Assembly: GCA_035048485.1 (NCBI GenBank)
Contig: CM068585.1
Location: 15,357,501-15,421,500, forward strand
Direction of reading: 5' to 3'
DNA length: 64,000 nucleotides
Source of the DNA: Pteria penguin
Taxonomy: Eukaryota > Mollusca > Bivalvia > Pterioida > Pteriidae
The position numbers and the translations under genes are program-made. The notes under the pieces are model-generated. The model searched no databases and was not told the origin of the DNA. It saw only the letters and a list, made by a program, of their open reading frames with translations. The stretch's first letter is position 1. The number at the start of each line of letters is the position of its first letter. Positions 22,856 to 35,929 of the stretch are shown one piece after another.

Positions 22856-24815
22856 ATCACCTGAACCGAGGGCTCAAGTGAGCTGTTGTCATAGCACATT
22901 GTCCTTTGTCTGTTGTCGTCCGTCGTTAACATATATGACATCTTCTCAGCAACCGCATTACAGAATTTCACCAAACCTCAAAAGAAATAAGTACTCAAAA
23001 TCCTCTACCAAGTTTGTCTTTTTCGACTTCATCCATCATCAAAGAAGAGCTCTGATGGACTCTGATTTACTGACACATATTGAACCTATCCAAAACCGCT
23101 GCGGAAAGCAGGAAGCATTGAGAGTCCTTCATCAAGTTTGTGTTTTTAAACTCGATCCGCCATGGGCTCTGATTTGTTGATACAATTTCGACTTCTCTGC
23201 AACCGCTTTACAGAATCTCAAAGATCCTGACAGAAGGTAAGCACTCAAGGTCCTATATCATGATTGTGTTTTAGAATCGATTTATAAGCCAAGATGGTCG
23301 CCATGAGCCCTGATCGGTTGACACATTTTCTACTTCTTTTCCACAACTGCTTAAAAATCCCACCATACCTTACAAGAAATAAGTAATCAAAGTCTTCTAC
23401 TGAGTCTGCAATCGCTTTACAGAATGTCACCAAACCTCAAGGGAAGTAAGTGTACTCAAGTTCCTCTAACAAAATTGTATTTTTCGACCAGATCAGTCAT
23501 CTATGTTGGATGTCATGCGCCCAGACTGGTTAACACATTTTCGACTCCAGTACTCCAGGTCCTAGACTTTGAATAATTCTCTGTTTGCTCCCGTTTGTGT
23601 TATGTCGCTGAAACTGAAACGGAATCCCCTTTTTGGAATTCAATTTAAACGCGGTAAATTTACAGTCGACTTTCATACAATTTACAATAACTCAACTTAC
23701 ACAAATGATTTCGTACATATCTACCTACTTCAAGTCATGTAAATAAGAAAAAATGTCATTTTAGTCCTTTTTCCCTGCTACATATATCAAGTCATTGGCC
23801 AAATCGAAAGTGATACATTCAAGTAAGACAGCCAATCAGACTTGTAGTATTTTGTTTCCTGCAATCAAACGGGAGTAAACAGAGACGGAAGTATTCAGTC
23901 TATCAAGGTCCTATATCATGTTTGTGATTTTCGGCCAGATCCGTAATCCAAGACGGCCGCCATGGTTCCTAATCGGCTGATACATTTTCGACTTCTTCAC
24001 AACCGTTTCACAAAATTTCACCACACCTTACTCAAAGTCTTCCACCAAGTTTGTGGGTTTTTTTCGGCCGATCCATAATCCAAGATGAACATCATGGGTT
24101 CTGATAAGGTGACACATTTTCGACTTTTTTTGCAATCGCTTTACAGAATTTCACCAAACCTCACAGGAAGTAAGTGTACTCAAGTTCCTCTAACAAAATT
24201 GTATTTTTTCGATCAGATCAGTCATCCATATTGGCTGCCATGCGCCCTGATTGGTTAACACATTTTCGACCTCTCTACAACCGCTTCACAAAACTGCACC
24301 AGACCTTACAAGAATTAAGTATTCAAGTTCCTCTACCAAGTTTGTGTTTTTCGACCCAATCCGCAATCTAAGGTGACCTCCATGGGCCCTGATTAAATTT
24401 CGTATTTTCGACTTCTCTACAAATGCTGCACAAAATGTCAGCAAACTTGGCAGGAATTAAAGGTCTACTACCAAAATCTTTCGACTTGATCATTAAAGAT
24501 TGCCGCCAAAGATTCTGATTGGCTGACGTACTTTCGACTTCTCTTCATTAACCGCATTACAAAATTTTACCAAATCTCGTTGGAATCAAGTACTCAAAGT
24601 TCCCTACCAAAATTGCATTTTCGACCTAATATGCAAGATGGCTTTCGAGGGGTTTTGATTGGCTGACACATTTGATTTCAGCAACAGCTGCACAGAACAC
24701 ATTACAGAAATAAGTACTCAAAGTTTTCTACCAAAATTTAGCTGTCATTTGTTTATGAATAAGCAGTTTTGCTAAAGTGAGCCATATATAGGCCCACTTA
24801 GATGTCTTGTTTTAT
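22856..24815 (-). mobile_element. Helentron/'pearl'-like element with about 190-bp tandem array, minus strand
   Basis: The right edge, complemented, reads AAGTGGGCCTATATATGGCTCAC. The left edge, complemented, reads AGCTCACTTGAGCCCTCGG. Both resemble the ends of the element at 2850-5374. The interior is eight or so copies of a unit containing AAGATGGCCGCCATGGG, TGATTGGCTGACACATTTT, CGACTTCTCTACAACCGC and TTTCACCAAACCT, each diverged. A 300-bp segment near 23560-23900 interrupts the array. Confidence 0.6.
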
Positions 24816-27800
24816 TAACGATAGAAAAGCATAACCTCCCCCCCCCCCCCCCACCCAACAACGTAAAAATTTAATTTTTAATAAAGATTCGAAGAAGTCC
24901 TCCAAAGGGAAGTCCGGTACATAAAAAGTAAAGGAACACAAACACTCTGTACTGCAAATTTTCGGCCTCACGACCTTTGTCAAGCAATTTTTGAGATGAC
25001 AAATACAAAGCTATGTAAAATCCATGTTTACGTTTCAAAGATACATAAGCTTCTTTGTGTTCAGTTTTAGTTTACATTCTAGGGTCCCATCTGGCCGAGA
25101 TCTTAGACATGCCCAAGATGTCACTGAATTAAATTGATTGAACAGTCCAATAACTTCTATCATCTTCTCTGGTTATATCTCAGCGATTTCGCCTTCTGTC
25201 ACATATGACAAGAGTGTGCACAGTATGAACGTTTGCCTCTGTGATAGTCTCATTGGGACGATCAGATCGTTCATCACCTTCAATACTCTCCCTCTCCCTC
25301 CTAAAATCAGCAGCCCATTTTAACAGTACTGTGAGAGGGTGACTTCTTCTTAAAGGTTTTCATGAAATTCTCATGAATTTATTACATAGTTACTTCAGTT
25401 TTCTCCATTTTGGCGGTTTGACTACCCCTTCAACTTTCAAATTCCATGAATAATAAAAAGTTTCGAAATACTATTCTCTTTCTACCAAGAATGTTCAATA
25501 TGATTGACTGATGGTTTTATTTGGGTTTTATACTTATCTATTGTTTAAAAGTTTATAGGGCTGAGAACTTTTATATCATACCTCGTACATAAATTGATTG
25601 ACATACATGTAGGACTAGTTAGAGTTTTAAAACTACTAATGTTATCATTGCGTCAATAGGGTGTTGCTGTGATATGATGTTTGATACCGTATTCTTTCTC
25701 CATTCAACGGAAAGGGTCGTTTAACTACGATGATGTATCCTACCAGACATATGACTATTTGGACGTTTTCAGCTGTCGGGTTAGGGTTACAGCACCCCCG
25801 CATTTAACTCATAAGCACAGAGCGAACACAATTCACATTCGACTCATATTGTTTTTCTAAATTCTCATGTTTGCATTATTATTTTAGTAATTTTCATCAT
25901 ATTTATAAAAGGGGCCCCAATTTTTACCAATAATCATATAAACTAAAATATAAATTCTGATGTAGAACAGTGCACTATACAGCTATGGATCTACCCACCA
26001 TTAGTCTAATCGTCTAACACCTGTCGCCCTAAACCCCCCCCCCCCCCAAAAAAAAACAAAAAAAAAAAAAAACAACAACAACAACAGCATAATAGATCAT
26101 ACTGGAAAACATGATTTTTTTCATAGACAAACGAACAGATTGGCAGGAGAGGAAAAGAGCTACTGCACAATTACCCTGATTTACAAACATTTCTATGAAG
26201 TTTTATTCAATCTGATAGAAACTGAAGGAGATGCTGCGAGTGTAGACATTGCGACGGATGGACATGCGTACAGGACAAAACAATGTTTTCCTGGGAAAAA
26301 AAGGGGGGGGGTTATGAAAAACAAAAACTTGAATCCATGCAGCATGAGGTTTCCGTAGGATCTTATTGTATCCAGGAAGAATATTTATCTCTACATAAAA
26401 AGAACTATGACAATATATCTGACTTTTAATGTCATGGCTTTAATAATTCATAAGAGGTATTCATAAATGACAATATATACAATCACTGTATTAAACTGTG
26501 TATTATTCACTTAAAATAACTATACACTTGAAATACTTATTCACTTGAATTTAAATGTTAAAAAATCAATGTTCGATATATTTTTCCAGTTAATATAAGT
26601 CAATCAATATCAATCATACAATAAACCATTCAAATAATCAATCAAGGCTACGTCGACTATCGATCAATATATGCGGTAATTTAAATTCAACAAATGGACA
26701 GAAGCCTTCGTTATTGGCCATGGTTCCTGGAAGATGACAGCGAACTGTAGTATGGCTTAAAGCAAAATTCTATTAAAGTTCATCTGACAGTGATGGCACG
26801 TGAAGTATTCACTCGTAAGCGACGATTCGTTGGGCGAAGAATCCACTTGTTAAAGCCATGGCGAGAGGAAGTACAAGAAAATGTAATGTGGATGTTATTG
26901 AAACTACAATATTATATTAAAGCAGCAGAAATGGAAGCATATGTACGTAAATGTGCACTTATTAATAATTGTGGAACAATGCTTAACGTTAGATGCGAAA
27001 TACCATATTTTAATAATTAAAATATATAATAAATGGCATGGGCAGATCTAGAAATTTTTAAAAAGGGGGGGGGGGGGGGGTCGGCAATTTACCGCAAAAT
27101 CAACATTGCTTTATTTTATGAAATTCAATATATAAGACTTTCATGTCCACAGTCGACAATTCAGACAATTTTCAAATTTATATTTTATCTATTATTTTTC
27201 GGAGATGTTTGCTTCGGTATTAACACATGTACCGTGTGAAAGAAAAGGGACTGGGAGAAAGCTAAAACCCGAACTCGCAACCTCCACAGTGCTCTACCAA
27301 TATATATCTTAATTCTGATTAACATTACTCAACATTCGTCACATAAAGTCATATTACACATTTTCAGCACCTGCGACCATATATAGGTAGCACTGTTCAT
27401 ATCATAGAATTATTGACAAGTGCAACCTTGTATGAAATTTGCAGCACAATTTTGATTACTACGGCTTAAAGATCATTTTACACGTGTTCCATAATCAGCA
27501 AGATGTGTTTGTGGAACGCAATGCCACTGACGGCAACAACGTCTGGAAAAAGCTATTTTTAGCCTCAAGGTCACAGTCAAGTTCAGAATGCCATTGACCT
27601 TGGTGTCATTTGATAGGGTTTTATTAGTTGAGTATGCATGCTAAATATGAAGTTTTTATCTGTAAGTGTCATGGCGAAGGTTTAAGTTGACAACAGACAG
27701 ACAAACAAACAGATAGACAGGACAAAATAATATGTTCCCGATGATTCGATCCGGGGCATAAAAAGGTACGTATCCCGTGATTGGGTACTATCACAGGTAC

Positions 27801-30404
27801 TACTAGCCTGTCCAACCCCGTCGATCAGGCTAATATTTTAGGTAAATCCGCTCACTTTACATGTAAAGAAGAACCTGAATATCAGGGGGCGAATCGAATA
27901 GTCGTTTTTATAGGAGCAGTCCGTTACTAAGCCAAAAAATATGAGAGAATGCCGAGTTTTCTATACAATAATTAAAATTTTCGAGTATTTTAACATCTAA
28001 TATAACATCTAAATGGTTTCATTCTAAGGATATTTAATATGCCTTTCGAACACTCTCTACCTCATTACATACAGCAAATTCAAAAAGACGTGATCCGTCG
28101 ACAACTGTACTATTTTTACCAAGTCGGGTATTGAGTGACATAACATATTGTTGAGTATTATTTCTTATACATTATTTGAACATTTCATATGTTAGAAATG
28201 ACTTTAATGCACTTCATCAATCAACAACACATAAAAAGAAAGTACGTATAATGCATGTAATTATCTATAATGCTACTTTTAGTTGACATTAATCCACAAA
28301 TTCTAGGAGCAAGAACTGTTAAACCCAAAAATGTGGGATGCATCCTAATCACACATAGCTTTACATATCGCTTTATTAGAACATGTACATGTACTTTAAA
28401 CGTGTATGTTTGAAATTATTGCGTAAGCGTGCATCAGCATATCGTATGGCATATTGCGATGCATTTGCTCAAAATTCGTATTGCGATATAATCCCTATTC
28501 GGTTTTGTCTTTTTATAGCTTGGGATACTGCTTAAAACTTTTGGGTCAAAAGTATCTAAAGTTATAATGTACAATACATTAAGATTACTGACATTTTAAC
28601 TGCAAATGTTCAAAACGTAATACGAAAGTGAATAAAGTCATGTATCTGTGGCACTCACAACAATGTACCACAGTGATCATGCATGGGTCCCTGAAATTTA
28701 GAGGTGAGACCAGCACCCAAGCTAAAAAACTTTTACGGGTGTTCGATTTTAAGCCTGTATTCAAACTCCAAACCCCTACTCACTCTTGAGTTTGAGTACG
28801 GGTGAGGTTATAATCTTTACGCTTTCGATCAAGATTCCTGTGAGTGCATACAAGCACTGTTCTGAATATGGTCCTATCCGATTTCGAAATTTTTGAGAAC
28901 ATACTCGAGATTGGAGCACGCTGTCATGCTCCAGATTTTCTATAACCTCGATAAACTTCGAGTTTGAGCACATAGTCACTTTGGAGCTCCGAGTCGTGCT
29001 CTATAATGTTTTACAAAGGTTTTGTTGGGGAAGTGAACGTCTCCTGTTTAACTAGCCACACCGCCACGAATGTCCAAAACATACAAGCTTACATAATATT
29101 ACCCTCTGTATGTAACATTTAATACGACGAAACACTGTAAAGAAAAGGTCATAGCCACACACAACATATGAAGAGGGGGCAGTAACATTTTAGTGCTATG
29201 AATAAAAAACTCCTATAAATATTTACCTAACCGTTCTTACTCCTAACTTTATCGTCTTAGTCCTACAAAATTCGGAAAATACTTTGTACATTTTAAGTCT
29301 AGATTTACCAATTTTAGTTAATCTCATTTCTACACTCAAATAAGTAATTAGATTGTATATGCATAAACAAATTGAGGCGTTGTTCATAAAAGTTCATAAA
29401 GTTTAGAGGAAATTCGGGCGATTTTTTTCATTTGTCGACGCATCACGCTTTATAGGGAGGTTGTCATCTTCCAAGTTCTAAGGCAATTGGATCTCTATCA
29501 ATATCATTAAAGAATAGGCATGGTTTGAATAGAAATCTCTCATTTACAAAACAGAAAAAAAAAAGAAATTTAACTTATCGAAGCGACTCTTTGTCCACTC
29601 AATGAGTCTGCTCCCATAAAAACGACCATTTGATCCCCCCCCCCCCTGAATATGTAGCATCAAGGGGTATAAAAGTTAAACTTACCATTTTCATTCACCC
29701 TCATATTATTTTATATGCATATATTTTCTTTATGTCCGTCTGACGGTTACATTATTGCAAAACATGACCACTCACCATGTATGAACTTGCTTCTTTAATC
29801 GGGAGTTTTACTATGTTGCATTGCATCTCGCAGAGCAATTAATAAAATTTGACAGTTCTAAACCGTTGAAACGACAAACCTTTTCCGGCGAGCAGCTGTA
29901 TATACGTAGACAGCATGCACCGGCGCTCTGAGTGACGGCACAACACAGATATTATACTATTGTTTATAATGCGTGGATTCCTTCCCCTCCCTCTCTCTCT
30001 GGACTCCGGAAGGTCATTTATAGGAATCTCAAAGGGGGGGGGGTTCGGGACCCCCTCGACCCCCCCCCCCCCTCTGGATCCGCCAGTGAATGGTATGAAT
30101 TATATCTTGAATACATATACATGTAACATTATAAACTAAAATGATGAAAGTCTTGAATAGACTAAGTATCAACCGACAGCTACAACATAAACTATGACAG
30201 GAGGGGGGATTGCTGGTTAAAATGTTGTGACTGCTTTGCTCTGAAGCCGAAAAGGAAACGTGTGTATAACGCGTATGTGAATTGTTAAGTTCCCGAAACG
30301 GGGATTCTATGCCCGTCTCTATATATATATATACAAATCAAAGGACAGAAAGTCCTGAGTGGCACTCATAAGAAGATGAAGAGGAATAAAGGTTATCAAT
30401 AGTA
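24816..30404. other. Gene-poor intergenic stretch with repeat scraps
   Basis: It holds C-runs (24838-24852, 26036-26047), an A-rich run (26048-26090), partial CAGTGG-type MITE ends (about 27040-27080 and 30030-30096) and a repeat end with GACAGGACAAAATAATATG...CGATCCGGGGCATAAAAA (27640-27765). A segment at 28636-28720 recurs at 63596-63670. ORFs are at most 76 codons and have no domains. Confidence 0.45.
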
Positions 30405-31294
30405 CAGTCAAACCTCGTTATCTCGAAGTCGGAGGGACCGTGGAAAATGCTTCGAGATATCCGTAGTTCGAGATATCCAAATTTTGAGTTTAAGATCACA
30501 AATCTTGCAGTTGTTAATGTACGCCGATTCATTTGACATTTGTGATTATAATAGTAGATGTACGAGATATACATGTATTTATCAATAAATACGCATGAAG
30601 ATGTGTATATTGTAATGTTCCTAAATAATTAATCTAAATCTCATCATACCTTTTACATTTTATGAATATATAGAAAATATACTCCAAAACTGAAAACGTC
30701 ATGTTTCCATTTCAGTAACATCGTAATTTAAATCCAATACTGGATATAACTGTCGTTTACTATACCTAAAACCGAGGACGGACTAACACGTAAGACAAGA
30801 TAATGACACACGTCATAATTTGATTTAATTACTATTACTTTGCATAAAAATACATAGATATACACACGGATTTGAAATAATTAATGAACAGTGTATAGAA
30901 ATTTCTTTAAACGCTGGTATGAAAAGCATTTATAACAGTTAATGTTAATTATCTAATTTTGTATCCAGTTTAATAAGCTATCATCATTTATTAATATTTG
31001 GTATAAATAACAGGGTACGCACGGACGCGTTCGATTATGTAATTACTGCGGCTTTGTACACCGACACGGTCATCACATCACGCGAGCGACCTGTCATTTA
31101 AGGTAAACGCCGCGGGGAGTATTGTCAATAAGAAGCCAACTTCGAGATAAACCGGGTAAATAAGAACTTCGGGACTTGAAAATGTATTCGAGATAAGCAT
31201 GGTATTCGACATATCAGTGTTCGATACCGACGTTCGACTTCGAAATATCCCGGGTATTCGAGATATCAGTGTTCGAGATATAGAAGTTTGACTG
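30405..31294. mobile_element. 890-bp pogo/Tigger-like MITE, TA target duplication
   Basis: The inverted ends CAGTCAAACCTCG and AAGTTTGACTG are directly flanked by TA on both sides (30403-30404 and 31295-31296). This is the end signature of pogo/Tigger-type Tc1-mariner elements. TTCGAGATAT-like motifs are repeated many times near both ends. It has no transposase ORF, so it is non-autonomous. Confidence 0.85.
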
Positions 31295-32456
31295 TATTAA
31301 GTCAGGACTAGTTTCCTTTTTAGAATTAACGGCATAAGTTCAAAATTACTCTTGAATCATTATTGCGCTATTTAAATCAATTTTCTTTTGATGAAATAAA
31401 ACTGAAGTGGGAAAAGTTATACGAAGCATGCGTTCAAGTCTGCATCCCAAGATGAACCATTAGCGCAAGTTTGGGAATTTTCACACACTGTTTATTCGAG
31501 GTGACTTGGCATACGGACGACTCAGAAGTCTTTTACTTAAACTAGTTTGTTGCAAACTGAGGTACCCCTCAACATGTTAACAAGATCACTCAAGCTGAAA
31601 AAATGTCACATGAAGTAACCGAACCAGGTACTTTAGTGTGCATCCCATAGATGAATCACTGGTGCAAGTTTAGTACTTGCACTGTCCACAACTGAGATAA
31701 ACAGGTTACCAAAATGACTCAAACGGAACAAGAAAATTGGGAGAAATGTGGTTCACCACTTTCAGGGCTTTATCAGTAAGGGTGGAGTGATTCATGACAT
31801 TGTCATGGTTGTAAATGTTTACAGACACACATGCCAAATATGAAGGTCCTACGTCTTACGGTTAAAAAGTTATATTGAAGTAGGTCAAATGTCACGGGCA
31901 AGGTCACATGATAAAAAGTTTTGTACTAACGGAAAGGTATTGCAATTAGGCACAAAATTGCCAAATATTAAGGCCCTACGTCTTACGAGTAAAAAGTTAT
32001 GACCAAGGCACCGTCCAAAGCATGCAATCAAGTCTATGTCCCAAGATGTTTGCTACTTGCAGCATTTGCAATTTGTCCAGAACCGACTTTTACAAACAGG
32101 TGAAACGGTTGCGGATGTCAGGCCTATAGCACAAGATTATCTAAACTATGTCAAGGTAATCTAAATCTGCCCTGCTCTGAGCATTTGCTGTGGGTTTGCT
32201 GTGTACAAAGACATGCAGAGAAGACAGTGTGAATCCATGTTTGTAATTAGGAGGGGGTTGTAATCAGATGAGAATGTTCCTGAGGATACATAAATGTCGA
32301 GAGGAAACGAGCGATTTCAAAAGATTCTAAGATGTCAAAAATAATGGTCTAAAATGGAAGGTCTCATCACAAGGCATCTACATGTGAAGTTTCAAAATCG
32401 AACCCTTACTGGATCAAAAGTTATAGCCCACGTTAAAGTTTTTGTGACAGACTGAG
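31295..32456. repeat. Diverged long tandem repeat
   Basis: About three units of a few hundred bases share CAAGTCTGCATCCCAAGATG, TGGTGCAAGTTT, CCAAATATGAAGGTCCTACG and TCTTACGGTTAAAAAGTTAT. It is non-coding and abuts the 5'-truncated LINE at 32457. Confidence 0.55.
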
Positions 32457-33890
32457 GAATGAGATTTAATAGAAATAGAAGACATAATAGGTTCTCTTCG
32501 ACTGCATACAGCATCAGGAATAGACGAAATAAGTCACCAAATTTTAAAAGTTACTCAATATGTAGTTAGTTATCCTCTTCAAATTTTGTTTAATAAATGT
32601 CTTGCTAAATGTATTTTTCCTTCACTTTGGAAACAATCAAAAGTCATGCCAATATTCCAAAAAGGTGATAAGCATATTGCATCAAATTACCGCCCTATTT
32701 CCCTTCTTAGTACCGTATGTAAATTATGCGAAAGAATAATCCATAAGCAAATTCACAACTTTATGATGGAAAATAATTTGAACTATAAGCTGCAATCAGG
32801 TTCCTTGCCAAAAAAAAAAAACATATATCAATTAACAGAAATTTACAACACGGTGTGTATGAATCTAGAAGAAGGCAAATCTACATGCATGGTATTTTGT
32901 GATATATCTAAAGCATTCGATTGAGTCTGGTACAATGGTTTACTAACAAAAATGAGGGGTCATGGGATAGGGGGATCTTTACTCGCTTTCTTTGAAAATT
33001 TTCTCACGGTAGACGTCAGTCTGTCTTTCTTAATAGTTCTAATTCGGAATTTCGATCTGTTAAATGCTGGTGTTGTACAAGGGTCGGTTCTTGGTCTTTT
33101 TTTTTCTTGCTTTGTGTAAATGATATTGCCGATGATTTACATAACAGAGCCCGTCTATTTGCCGATGATACTTCCATTTCTGCCTGTTCAGATAGTATTA
33201 TCGAAACCAAAGAGTCATTAGATAGGGATCTCAAACGCCTCCACGAATGGTCACAAAAATGGAAAGTAACCTTTAATCCTTCTAAAACTGAAATCCTAAT
33301 GATAAGTAATCGCAATGAATCTATATCTCTAGAATCTAATAACACTTTGATTAACTCTTCTCCAGTTCATAAACATCTACGTATCACATTTTCTTCGAAT
33401 GCTAAATGGTCCAGTCATATTGACAATATCTGCAAATCCGCATTAAAAGAAATAAATGCCTTACGTAAACTAAAATTCACTTTGAGTAGAAAATCTTTAA
33501 GTAAAATATATACCACGTTTATACTACCTTTATTAGAGTACGCGTGCGAAGTATGGGGAGGTGTGAGTATTGCAGATGAAGATAGATTAGAAAAAATCCA
33601 AATACAAGCAGCTCAGTAGGGTAGTTACAGGTTTACCATTATTTGCTTCTAGGGAGGCTTTATACTTCGAGACTGGGTGGGAAATTTCAAAAGACAGGCG
33701 AAAAAGAAAAAAGCTTACCTTATTTCATTTTAATTTATAATAAAACTAAATGTGCACCTCGATTTTTGAATGAAATTATAGAACCATTCGTCAGACACAA
33801 TACTTACAATGTTAGAAATAATGATGACTTCACTCTTCCGAATTACAGACTTCAAAGCGCTAGAAACTTTTTTTTGCGGAGTAATCAATG
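32457..33890 (+). pseudogene. LINE A: 5'-truncated non-LTR reverse transcriptase (Jockey/CR1/L2-like)
   Basis: RT motifs appear in order: SNYRPISLLSTVCKLCERII, then MVFCDISKAFD (first catalytic Asp), VVQGSVLG, RLFADDTSISA (catalytic Asp pair intact), WKVTFNPSKTEILM, and the thumb motif LRKLKFTLSRKSL...LPLLEYACEVW. A stop replaces the residue after SKAFD, and frameshifts occur near 32930-33110 and 33620. The endonuclease and ORF1 are missing, as expected for 5' truncation. Clade is inferred from motif style only. Confidence 0.85.
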
Positions 33891-33904
33891 ACTGAATGAA
33901 AACT

Positions 33905-35610
33905 TAGGTTATTAATTCAAACTTTTATTTCAATTGAATGTACACGTTACAGAAATATAACATAAGAGATTTGAAAACAAGTAGCTTAGTACTTATATTA
34001 ATTCATTTCTCTTAATGTGATGAACGCAGTAGATAAGTTATTACGAAGACATACACAAATTGGAGATAAAATATTTACAGTTGATGACAAATTTTATATA
34101 CAAAAATTAATATAAATATGTACAAGAAAATAATAATGGATACTAGTATATAGTCAAGTTAAGCAGTTTTGAGACACCTGGAAGATCGATAAGATCTATA
34201 ACAGACTGATTTGAAGGAACAGTTTTAAATTTTAAATTGACAAAGTATTTATCAATAATAAACATTTCACGAATTCTGAAAAACCATTGCTGTGGAAAAA
34301 TAGAAACAACCATTGATATAATGTAAAGGATATATGTATGGATAGTCAAGTAAAACGCTTGGACTTTTTTAAAAACTCGTGAACTACACGAAATGTATAT
34401 TCATTTGTGTTATTATGGGATAATGCGTTTCCGTATAGAAGCGTATGGATGTTTTTATCATGTAGTAGACTGATTGTTTGTGAACGGATTTCAGCATAAA
34501 GAGTACATTCAAGAAGGTAATGTTTAGTATTTTCAATTCTTCCACATTCACATAGGGGGTTATCGATTATATTTCGTTCATAAAGATGTGCATTTAATGA
34601 GCTGCATTCAGTTCGGAGTCTTGCATGAATGATTTGGTTTTGTCTTGAGCCTGACATAAAGTAAGGAGGAGGGGGTCTACGATCTTTGTTAAGATAATTT
34701 TTAAATTCCGATATGGAAGGGTTGTCACGGATCACGAAGGGGAGATCATTCCACGCATAAATTACAGAGGGAAGAAAAGAATTACGATACGACGTTGTAT
34801 TACATAAAGGTGGGATAAGGTCAGACTGGTTCCGAGTATTTCTGCCATGTACGTCATGAGCGGTGGGAGGGACGAGTGAGCGGTGGGAGGGACGAGAGTA
34901 TTAAGACATTCGGGGGTAGTTCTGTTATACATTTTATGGAACTGTATGACTTTGTGCTTGTGACGACGTGATTGAAGTGTTTCCCACCCTGTTTCACGCA
35001 AAAGAGATGATGAGCTAGCCAACTTTGTGGTGCCTGTAACTATCCTGGCTGCTTCCATATGAATACTTTCAAGTCTGTTCTTTAATGTGAGATTACAGTT
35101 GTCCCATATGATATCAGCGTAATCTAGTATTGGTAAAATGTAAGCAAAATACAGTTTTTGTAATGATTTTCTGTCAATTTTAAATTTAAGCTTTCTTAGA
35201 ATACCAAGTTTTTTCGTTGATTTTGCAATAACTGATTCAATGTGTAGTTCCCAGCTACCGTATGATGCAAATGGTAGGCCTATGTGATATGTGATTTGAC
35301 ATAAACTGAAATACCACCACCAATTCGGTTTGATCTTATATAGATATATGGCTTACTATAGCCGGGAATGACATAGTCATCAAAACAGGTAGAGGGGTTT
35401 AACCAGGTTTCAGTGAAGCTAAGAACATCGAAATCAGATAGTTCGGTGTGCAAGATGTCCAGTTTGGGGATTAAACTTTGAACGTTCAAATTGATAATTG
35501 ATAGTTTGGTTTTTGATTCCGGTAATAAGTAAGAGGTGTCTATGATTTCATCAGAACTTTGGGATATATTGCAGATGGTGTCATCCTGATTGTCCAACAT
35601 TTATATATTT
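33905..35610 (-). pseudogene. LINE B: deletion derivative, endonuclease start joined to RT tail
   Basis: On the minus strand, 35600-35280 encodes the start of an APE-type endonuclease (LSIINLNVQSLIPKLDIL, DFDVLSFTETWLN). At about 35280 it switches to the post-RT thumb region (SWELHIESVIAKSTKKLGIL, LPILDYADIIWDN). It continues through METLQSRRHKHK-type sequence to a Cys/His tail (PLCECGRIENTKHYLLEC) at about 34560. The central endonuclease and all catalytic RT motifs are absent. The 3' flank runs to about 33905, meeting LINE A tail to tail. Confidence 0.8.
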
Positions 35611-35650
35611 TGGTAGAAATCAGGTAGAATTCATGTTGGACAATCAGGAT
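35583..35650. repeat. Perfect 18-bp inverted repeat at the 5' edge of LINE B
   Basis: ATCCTGATTGTCCAACAT (35583-35600) is exactly complementary to 35633-35650, with a 32-base loop. The left arm covers the LINE B start codon. It may mark inversion of a few bases at insertion. Confidence 0.9.
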
Positions 35651-35929
35651 TTGGGGGCATAATTGTAGGTGTAATTAGGGTAATTACATAATAATTGGTG
35701 TGATTGATCTTGCCGCTAATTCGCTCAGGTAACTCAGGTAAATGTTGGACAGGTAAGAAAAAATGCTCAGGTACGCAATAAAAATCTAAGACAGAATATG
35801 AATCAATTCTTTATTTCACAATTAACATAGCACCATATACATATATAAATATTTCAACTTAAAACTTTACATTTTAACAAGCACTACATATGACATATAC
35901 ACATACAAAAATGCGCTAGGAGTTAAGAA

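Noticed and set aside
26790..27020. 76-codon plus-strand ORF rich in Arg/Lys/Glu
   Set aside because: No domain, no splice context and no conservation visible; the length is not unusual in this window.
33016..33345. 109-codon minus-strand ORF in LINE A
   Set aside because: Antisense shadow of the RT frame.
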